Source: Casuarius casuarius
Lineage: Eukaryota > Chordata > Aves > Casuariiformes > Casuariidae
NCBI GenBank assembly: GCA_003342895.1
Contig: PTFA01000024.1
Coordinates: 1,063,094-1,127,093 of the forward strand
Direction: 5' to 3'
DNA: 64,000 bases
Shown: positions 54,501 through 64,000 of the stretch, piece after piece
Layout of the letters: the number at the start of each line of letters is the position of its first letter
Position numbering within the stretch: the stretch's first letter is position 1
Notes under the pieces: generated by a model
Database searches by the model: none
Told to the model about the DNA's origin: nothing
The model's input: the letters and a program-made list of their open reading frames with translations, nothing else
Translations under genes and position numbers: made by a program

Positions 54501-57500
54501 ATTTTTGGAAAGGTGTCACTAGAATGACAAAAAATTTGGTGGGTGTAGGGGAAATCTCAGCATAGATTCAAGTAACCTGAGCAAACTGCAGCAGTTTCAG
54601 TGCATTAGAAAGAATGGTTTAAGCAACATTTTCCAAACTTCAGTCTCAAGTTAGCAACTAAATATGGACATGTCAATAATGACAGTGATTTACAAATAAT
54701 AGAACTGATGGAGCAGCCATCAAATGTCTCTGTTTACCTCCTGGTTTGAGTCACTTGTGACAACTTTTCTTACTGAATGATCTAATTCCTTAAAGGAAAT
54801 TCCAAATCCTGAAATAAGAAGCCAGCAACTCAGTTTCAGTGAAGTACTGATAATTCCATTTTGGCTCTCTTTTAAACAGGGATACAGGAGAATTTAGCAC
54901 AAGTCCAGACTTCTTTCGGCATCTAGGTTTGAAAGTCCAGTCCTAAATATCCAATTGCTATACAACACTCTGGGAGTCCATTTAACTGCTTTCTTAAGCA
55001 GTGATACATAACTGAAGTATATATATATTGTTCCACCTTGGTTAGCCAATCTTCATCATCTTTGAAGCATCTAAGCACAAGGCTTTTCTAACATATTTGA
55101 ACTTCTGAAAAAGCCATGCTGCAGTACACTTAAATGTCTCCCTGACCCTTTCTCCCAGCTCAGTGAGTGATGAAAGTACTAACTTCCTCCCTCCTTGCAA
55201 CAGTTATTCCCCATCTCACTATCTGAGAGCACACTGTAATCCTTTATATGCACTGTACACCTATACAGCATATATAGAGCTAGTTCAGCATCCCTGCACT
55301 ATTCTGCTGTCAGTTATTGCCGTGTTAGTCATGACATCTTGGAACGCAACACAAAACATCATACTTCACTTTCCAAAACGCTCGTTTAACTTGGCCATCT
55401 CTGTAACACAGCACGCAGAAGCACTACCATGTGTTGTCTGCTCCCACTTAGGTCTACCACTCTACTTCACATAGCTGTCCTGATGTCACTTCACCCTCCT
55501 CTTACTGTTTTCTAATAGACAAGAAGCTCAGTTCATAGCTAAATAAACTTTCCTAAGCAAGGAAAGTTTTCCTGATCACAGGTCTTTGCTTCCTTCTCAA
55601 CTAAGGAGCCAGCAGCCTAGGAAGCTAGAAGCTGGTTTACAACACTGTTGGTCTGCCCCACTATTCAGGATCAGAAAATCCTAGCATTTGCTTTTTTCTG
55701 ATCAGTATGCCTGTTAGTTGCAGGTGTGCCCCAGACTGATTTAGGACTCCAGTCCTGCCTGAGCTCGACTTTCCAGCAATTCCTGACTAGCCTGGCCTGA
55801 CTACACTAGCTCAAACCCATTTTCCCAGATCACACGTTGTACTGGCAGGCTGCTTGTGTTCCAAACCTCATTCTTACTCTTACTTTGCTTTCCAGACTGA
55901 TAATACACTTTACTATGGAACCAATATCGTATTCAGCTCCATCCAGTGCTGACATGATTTCCCTTTTGACTCAGCTACGACAAATAGTGGAAAGAGAGGA
56001 GGAAGACAGAAGACGAAGCACAGAAAAGGAGACTCAAGCCATAAAGCACCCAATCTTTCAGTTACTTTCTGGAATTTGAAGCAATAGACACCATCAATCT
56101 TCAAACATGACATTAAAGCAAAGCGTTTGCTGGAAGATTTACATGTTATAAAACCCATGTTATAAAGCCCAAACTTCTGGTGGTTGGTCTTTTCTGCCTT
56201 AAAATATTTCCCTACTCATTCTCAAACAGATAATGGACTAACTGAAATATCTGCTTATCAGTCCTTCCCCTGCATTTCACAACATGTGTTCCCTCCCCTC
56301 TNCCCTGAATTGAAATAAAAAAGTATTACTGAAAGAACTTTGGAAGAATGTGTAATTATAAAACCACTTGTACAGTCAATAAGACAGAGCTCAGAGTAGC
56401 ACCTTAAGAATAATTTTCAGTAGTTCACAATAACCATGACATTTCAATGACATCCTTTCAATTCTAAAGCTATCAGAAAGCAACTGTACTACTTAACTGG
56501 AAGAGGGGAACAGATCATTAGATCACAAGATCTCAGTCCTTCAAATGAGAAGACAGTTACCTGTTTCCTCACCTAGAATTTAGCATTCTAAAGCTACAGC
56601 TACATCACAGCATGGCTGCAATTTCTATAATAAGATAGGGCCAAGTCCAAGAACAATACGTGTGAACTCCGAGTACAGGATATGCTTAGCCTCAGTTCAC
56701 TCAAACTCAGGAAAAGGACTAGAAAATGGATATACTGAAAGGGGCACAATAGAAGGGAAGAGACTATGATAGCTAGCTGAGTAAAAGACAAGCAAAAAAA
56801 ANCCCCAACTGGACACTAGTTGATGTGAAGTATCCACAGAATCACTCAACAATTAGAAACTAAGAATTTAAAACTTACTCTTAATAATAAAGGGAGTAAC
56901 TCGCTTGAATCCCTACCTTCCCTCTTCTTTTAGCAGAGACTTTATCTTAACAGAGAAATTTATACTGCCTTGAAGACTGGCTGCCTTCAAGGTGAGACAC
57001 CTCCAAAGCGAGAGCAATGCCAACTTTCTTTGTTTTGCCTTGTTCTGCTCCTCCATCTTTAGGCAGAAAAATGCTGTCAACTGTGGTCTCTAAGCAGGCA
57101 CTATGGAATAGGAAGATCGGAGGTATGNGAAAAGTAAGGCCTTTTTTCCTCTTAATTACTGTTTGTTTTGAACAGCTTAGACCACTATTTATATGCACAG
57201 ATATTCAGCATAACTATGAACTCTGAAAATGTCTAATGCAAGATTTAGCTGGAAACAAAAATGACAGAAGACATTCTTCAAGAAATAGCATTTTCATGTG
57301 AATAGTATTCCAATGCTGTCTCAAATGTACATTCTCTCAAGCATTGAGAGCTCACTTTCAAATTGTCTCCATTAACTGCAAGTGGTACTTCAAGAACTGC
57401 CTTGCATAGTTCCCGAAACATAACAGCCCATAATGCTGCCAAGGCTGTGCAGCCTCTCTGGTCAGTTTGTCCAGATTACTTTCTCTCTCTGATTAACACA

Positions 57501-60500
57501 TCCAACAAAAAGAACAATGCTTATTGTTAATAATGGTGCACTCTCCTCTGCCATCTCATACCTCAGAATCAATCTCTCACCTTCATTTATCCTCTTTTGA
57601 ATCCACAGCAGAAATAACAGATCAGATACTCAGTTTTTGGTTTTCTCAGTTTCAACAGAGAGAACTAAAAGGTGGTGAGTAAACTGAACAGTTGATGGTA
57701 AACAAGGGACTTCTTCAGAGAAGAATTTTTCCTAAAGCACAATGATTGCCTGCTTAATTCTGTATCGGAATGGTGCACTTCTTAAAATAGAAGTACGTTT
57801 TATAAAGTAAAATAAACAAAAGGAGCAAGAATTTTCTACACATATTGATGTCTTAACTAAAAGAGACTTTGAAGGATGACAAAGTCTTTGAATAAACACA
57901 ATTTGAATAGAAATTTAAGCAAGACAATTCACTAGAAAGGAAATATCTGAAAAGGCTCACATCTTGCAAGGACTCTCAACACGAAACTTGCTTTCAGCTT
58001 CTGCCCTAATTAGATAAAGTGGGGAAAAAGTGCCTCTTCGACATTTTCTTCACATTTCCAGACCAAGCTGAAGCAAAGTGATGATGCTAAGAAAGTTGAG
58101 AAATAAGAAACACTACTTTCGCAGTGAATGAAGAAACTGCACAGTTACTTCTTGTAAAGCTTTCCTAGAAAGGAACAACCTAAAGAGCTGAATAAGGAAT
58201 TCAGAAAGGTCCTAATACCACTTGAAGCTTCTGAAGGGAATTGGGCTTGATATGATAGCGATAGAAGTGCTAGGGATTTTGTTTTGTTTGTTTTGGTAGA
58301 ATTGAGTTTGCTAGCTTTCTCACAACTCCTTCAGCTTCAAATTTTGGTATCTGATTCAANTTTGGTATTTGTCTGAAGAACGGGAGAGCTAATCATCCAA
58401 TCTTTCCACATGAATTTACACCAGACAAAGCTGTAACCAGAGCTCACCTCCAGGCCAAAAGACAGGAACTTAACATAGTCACTACCCAAAAAAGCTATCC
58501 CTGAGACTTGCTTACATGAACTAGTTGTTCAGGTACAGAATTAAACAAATAGTCCCTTCCAGAAGCATTATCATTTCCAGAAGGGATTATGAATATTCAG
58601 CACTTTATATAGAACACTGATTCTTTTTCAGATCCTGACATTCTGGTTCTCTCGAGAAGATATGCTGTGCTCACTATAATTTTCATAATGCTTCTGTCCC
58701 TGCACCTTTACTGCTCTGGAAGAGTTATTTTGTTAGAACCACCCCAAATTTGGGAATGGCACCGCTAAATTCATCGCAGTTGTTTGCATGGGGGAAAAAA
58801 TGTTTCAAATATTAGAATGAGAAACCAACTGACCAGGTTTACCTGCTTAGAATTAGCAGTAGAGAAATTCACCTCAGGAAAGAATCTTACTTCTCAGAGA
58901 GGGCAGATGAGCCCTGAGCTGGAATGAGAAAACAATGGTCAGGCATTTGGACAAAAAGCTCTAGTTCAACTGCAGAGCCAGCCAGGGTCAGAGGATTAAG
59001 TCTTCTCAGACAGCCTGCTTCTGAATTCTGGTACTGAGGCAGGCTCAGACTGCCAAACCTAAATCTTTCTAATTGTCTGTACCACCAGATTTCCACTAAG
59101 CTGAGTCTCTTGGTTTAGAGCCCATTCTTTAGGGAAACGACTAGTTAGAGCAAATTAAAGTTGTGTGCTGTTCTTAATATTCCCCGAATGTTCATGTGTA
59201 AGGAGAAGTCCTAAGTTCTTATCCCTTAGCTTCAAGAAGGGTTATTTCAGAATAGCTTCAGTGCATAAGGAGCACCTGACAACAGAACCCAAACTGGGAG
59301 TCTGTTCCTTTCCCCTAGCTTTTGGATATTTCAGGCATTAAGGCAACTCAGATAATTCTTACTCAAAAGAGTAGGTGATGTCTCTTATAAAAGTGAAATT
59401 AAAAGTACTCCTAGATTTGACTTACACATTTATAGAAAATTCTGATGACTAGATACAATAAGATGCTGGTCTTAAGAAGTATAAATTTATAGTTGAAGAA
59501 AACAGAAGCATGACGAACAGCAAATATATTTTACTCTTCAGTTAAGAGAATACAAACAAATTATTAGCTAACCATAGCTTCCTGCAAGACAACAAATTAA
59601 CTCACTGAAGACTTATTTCAAACAAATCACTTAATGACAATGGTACGTTTCAGTCAAATTCCGATCCCCATTCTTTATTTGCTTGCATTACACTGTTAGA
59701 AAAATTTGTTTCAATTCTATGAAAAGCAAAGCAAGAGAAAATGCCTTAGTAGTTATGGCCAAACAAGTTTGTATAGCACCTCTACATGTATGAAGTTGTA
59801 CCTCCACTGGGAGCTTTGCCAATTAATTCTATGCCAAGGAATCATTTAAGATGTGTAACAATCTTCTCAGGTATAAAGAGAAACNAAATTGATGGTGTTA
59901 TCAACAGACTTTTATACTCAAGGTTCCCGGAAGTGTAGCTGTTTCATTACTAATACAGCATCTCTGGAAGTGAATCAACTGTTTGGTAAGCAAAGCTAGA
60001 AGCATTTCCAGTTTTTATCTGGTTTTGATAGCTTCTTGTCTTGACAAAAATAAGTATTTTGTCAGTTGCATAGCTAGTTCTTTTGGACACTGATATACAA
60101 ATTTTTCTTGGACAAAAATCCTTCTTCGATTTTCAAATATTTTAACTGATATCAGAGCATCTTCAGAGGATTTTCAAAAAAAGATTGCCTGGATGGTTAA
60201 GTGTATCCAGTGACATGATATCTTACCAACTACCTGAGAAAATAAAGGCAGAAACACAGGAACGAGTTACTGCAGCACAAGCAAGTCACAGAAGTTTAAG
60301 TGACTCCTTGAACTGCCCACAGGGACATTTATTCCATAGAGATTGCTTAACCAAGTTTTCCTCCTTTCACTGAGGGGAACCACCTTGATTAATACTGCAC
60401 ATACAGGCAATTTCTGCAGAGCAACTAATACATGCCAATGTCAAACATTAGCACGTATCTTATAGGACTAGTTCCAGTGCCTATACTTAGTAAAACTGAG

Positions 60501-61580
60501 TAAAACCTTTTCTTCTAAAAAGCAAACCTGACTCAACTAGACCTGAAGTCTGAACACAAAGTTAATGCAAGATGTTCTAAGAAAGAAAACAGGCCTACTG
60601 GAAGGCACTGTTATCTCAAGAAGAAACCATCTTAATATAAGAAACTAACAAGCANGTGCAACTTGCAGTAGTTTCATACAAAATGTAAATAAGCTTGTCG
60701 CTGTTTCCAAAACAAGTGACACAACGAAGATTTTTAAGCATACTCATAAAACACACTATCCTTCAATACCTACTGAAGTTGCAACTTCCTGCAGACTGAA
60801 ATATTTAATTTAAATTTGCAGTCCTTACAAAGAAAAGGCTATATTGAGTCTGTTCGAGCCTCAACAGGACTTTGTAACATTTATCAGATTTATCCTTACT
60901 ATTTTGGTGACTGTTTGCCATGGTTTTATGTTTTCTCCTTATTTCTGTAAAATAGTCGTCATTCCCTGTGAAAGCTGTTTTGTTTGTGCATGTTCTACCA
61001 GTCAGACTTCCTGCTAAAATGATGATTGCAGAATTCCTGCAGAAACTGAATTACAAATGTTTTGATGCATGCAAAGAAATCCAGAGAGTAACTAGAGAGA
61101 ATAACATACAGATTTTAAACATATTGAAATTATTACTAAATTCAGAGACTGCACAGTTACCACAATGTAGTATCTTGCTAGGCCTAAGTTAAGTATTCAA
61201 CTATACAGCAAGTTTTGAGAACTGAAACGACAATCTTTGGGCTGAAGTTGGGGCTGTCAGAATTACGCAGCACTGCTGTAAATTTGGCTCTACTGCTGTT
61301 GCAGAAAAAAAAATGTTTAGCTCTAAATTTTTTCCTCAATTAACTAGAACATGGGTTGCCACCTCATGGTGTACCGGCCATGCTTTACCTGATACACCTC
61401 CCAGGGCATCCTTCTCATTACAAGCAGATGCAAACATTTTTTTCCTGAAAACAGTTATGAGTAAAATGCATCTTTAATGTTACAGAAGCGGTACAAAATA
61501 GCAGGACTACAACTAAGGCATGAAAATTTTCAGAGTCAACATACTTCTCCCATAAAAATGTGCTCAAAAGCAATTTGAAA

Positions 61581-61608
61581 GTTAGCTCAAGAAGAGTTAG
61601 CTCAAGAA
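61581..61608 (+). repeat. Two-copy 15-bp tandem duplication
   Basis: GTTAGCTCAAGAA occurs at 61581-61593 and again at 61596-61608, with a 15-base period. A small local duplication in RAP1B intron 1. Confidence 0.8.
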
Positions 61609-63380
61609 TAAACTTGTCAGTTGATTTAAGATACTCCTCTTTGGAAAAAGGCAACTAAATTTGTGCTGCAGAAACAAGACCTAGCCTCAGAACTCTACAT
61701 GGTTTCAGTTTAGTATCTGGCAAGTCTAGGTCTACTCTGATTGTGACACTGGCTGCCGAACCAATAAGACCTTGCATCAGGTTTTATTTTATTGACATAA
61801 GGCAAAGCTCAGTCCAACTGCAGTTTCAATCCTACTGAACCTCTGTTCCTCCTGACTATTTTTCCTTTATAATCAACACATCGTGAACATCTCTGCCAAG
61901 TGCCAGAACTTGTATTTTTGCATACTGAGGTATAACTATTTGCACTGTTTTCATTATTAAGAAGTTTGCTTTCAATTCTTTTTTGTTTAGATTACTAACA
62001 CATCATCAATACACAGATATATGGATTTCCTTCATCATTTTACAAGCTTTTGTCAGTGGCCTTTTAAGACCGGCTGCTATAGGTCCCTTGCATAGAGTGG
62101 TTCGACCATCACTTGAAAATTTTGTAACTCACTGATGAGCTGTCTTCTAATGAATATAAGTGAGCTACTGGAAAAAAAAAATCACATCTTTTGCCAAAGT
62201 GCAACTTAAGATGACGTATCCTTACACAGTAATTCTAACGCAAGAGAGGTTAGTAGTCTGAGAACAGTCTTACAAATTTCCATATGTTGTTATTATTATT
62301 ATTATTTTTAACATTAATGGTTTTGTCTGTTGAAAAGGACACCTGATTCCATACAGATTAACAATACTGGGACCTGACATTCATTAACAGGAATAAGATT
62401 AGTTCTTCCACGATAAATGAGCCATACCAGAACAGTCCCAAGTAACTGTCACTCATGTCCAATTTGAACTCTCAAACATTCCTTTCCTTGAGAGAAACAC
62501 AGTACTTGAATGTGAGCAGTAAATAGGTGACCCAAATTTAAGCCACTCTAGTTATACATAACTTCATAAGCAGATCCTTTGTCAAAACCTGAGAGTCCCG
62601 TCCTGAGGTTAAGTTGTAAACAGCCATACACCGACACCTAGCCGTAACTACATCTTCTGCTGCACAGTCTTGCTATCTCCACGATAATGGAGGGGCACTG
62701 TAACTACTCCTTTTCACAGTTAACTATCAGCTGAATCCCCTGATGCAGGTGGGTTTGTGTAAGATATAATACACTTACAGGAAGTGGCTAAAACATGGGC
62801 AGAGCATCCTGTTCTGTTTCTGGCAACCTCCGGCAACGAGGCAGTAACATCTTGAATCTAGGGATGGTAGTTCATCAGCGGATGTCTGACTCATGAACAT
62901 AGCTTGACTGGAAGAAGACAGCTGTAGGGGTTAACCCCCACAGCCCATGTACAGACGCACAAACAACTCCGTTGTTTCTGAGGCAAGTGCTAAGTTGTTA
63001 CAAGCTTTAGAGGAGGGTATTTAAAAAAAAAAAAAAATCACTGAAATAAATACTGGCTTACCTTAACATGTCAAGTTCTGAACTGCAGTAGTTCTGCATC
63101 TGCTTTATGAGCAGATGATGCACTTCAGACAGCCCCCTAAAACCTCTTTTAATGGGTCAGGAATCTCCAAGAGAGGGAAAAAAAATCTGACAGTTATGAG
63201 CGGGAACCCAAAAGGTAAGCCATTCATGCTTGCAAGTCTGAGCTCCCAGACACAACAGCATCTACACAAAAAGCTGAATAATTTTAACCAAAAGAACTTG
63301 AATCTCACTCATCCCCACACCACTATTACACAGACTAGATCTTAAATATTTTAGTGAGTCACCAAATTAGTGAGGGTTAA

Positions 63381-63434
63381 ATGTGTTGATTTAGGTTGAT
63401 TANNNNTANNNNTAATCAACCTAAATCAACACAT
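63381..63434. repeat. Perfect inverted repeat, 22-bp arms, with a symmetric unread centre
   Basis: The left arm, 63381-63402, is the exact reverse complement of 63413-63434. The 10-base centre reads NNNN TA NNNN, itself mirror-symmetric. The arms contain repeated TTGATT words. It lies in RAP1B intron 1. It could be a real hairpin or an assembly product. Confidence 0.85.
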
Positions 63435-63456
63435 TGATTAAAATGTGTTTAATCAA
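63434..63456. repeat. Second short hairpin: 9-bp arms, 5-base loop
   Basis: TTGATTAAA and TTTAATCAA flank ATGTG, directly abutting the larger inverted repeat and sharing its TTGATT wording. Confidence 0.75.
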
Positions 63457-64000
63457 GTCTCCAAAACAGTCTATTTGAATCTTCTTAAAATCAGTCTAGC
63501 TCTTGTTTAGACCATACTTTTTGGTTCCTTTGGATCACCAAAGCTAGTCATTTACTGTCATACCTTAAATAATACTCACTTTGTCATTAAGTCAATCAAA
63601 CCCGTCCTTCGATAGGGGTAGCAGAAGATGTCCAAAGCATACTATAATTTAAAATCAGCTCCAGAAGTTTGGATGGCAAGTCCTTTCTAAATACAAACCA
63701 GCATGCCTGTGTCTTCCTTAGCAAATGCAGCAAAAGTCAACTGTTACTGAGACCACAACAATCACCACAGTATTTGAACAAGTTATTACTACATGCTAAA
63801 CTTGTTCCTCAATGAGAGTTTTACTTCCAGCAAATATATGCATCAAAACAATCTACATTTTGGGAAAAGCCCAAGTGGAAGAATGACTTTTCAGTCCACT
63901 CTAACTGTTCCAGTGAAGCAAATTTATCCCTCACGAACTCACGCTGCTGTATTTCTGCATTGCTCAGGGGCTCCTAGTATACCCCATGCCTTCTCTTTTT

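Larger units (their letters stand above)
51537..64000 (-). other. RAP1B: RAP1B intron 1 (partial, at least 12.4 kb)
   Basis: Upstream of the coding-exon acceptor there is no CpG island and no recognisable exon up to the window edge. The RAP1B promoter and first exon are therefore further right. It contains the inverted repeats near 63400, the small tandem duplication at 61581 and scattered homopolymers. No transposon was recognised. Confidence 0.8.

Overview
The window is nuclear DNA from a vertebrate, most likely a bird. It is AT-rich, has interspersed GT-AG exons instead of long open frames, and carries a diagnostic 3' fragment of a CR1 retrotransposon at 24768-25205. CR1 is the dominant interspersed repeat of birds and also occurs in other sauropsids, so crocodile or turtle is not formally excluded. 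Isolated single N bases are scattered through it; none falls in an exon called here.

Two protein-coding genes account for the coding content, both on the minus strand, in the same order as in human 12q15. Positions 59-28172 hold NUP107, which encodes the Y-complex nucleoporin of 107 kDa. I could assemble 27 coding exons by eye, with every splice junction GT-AG and every reading-frame phase consistent (2652 coding bases, 884 codons). Only the last coding exon, about 36 residues in the human protein, lies left of the window. A CpG-island promoter (about 27965-28440) with an NRF1 palindrome and ETS/GC-box motifs covers exon 1. Positions 37724-51508 hold the complete RAP1B coding sequence in six exons (555 bases, 184 codons plus stop). 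Its terminal 3'UTR exon lies at about 34862-36089, behind an intron that splits the 3'UTR. The first non-coding exon(s) and promoter of RAP1B lie right of the window, because 51537-64000 is intron 1.

Layout by coordinate: 1-28172 NUP107; 27965-28440 its promoter; 28281-34861 intergenic with no gene seen; 34862-36089 RAP1B 3'UTR; 36090-51536 RAP1B exons and introns; 51537-64000 RAP1B intron 1. The two genes are transcribed in tandem, RAP1B upstream of NUP107. Their functions are unrelated: a plasma-membrane/endomembrane small GTPase and a nuclear-pore scaffold.

The most interesting signals are these. NUP107 intron 2 has the hallmarks of a minor-spliceosome (U12-type) intron. RAP1B intron 1 contains a perfect 22-bp-arm inverted repeat whose centre is unread in a mirror-symmetric pattern. 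There are two strong G-quadruplex motifs on the template strand of introns. I found no sign of a previously undescribed system, operon or defence locus; this is ordinary vertebrate genic DNA.
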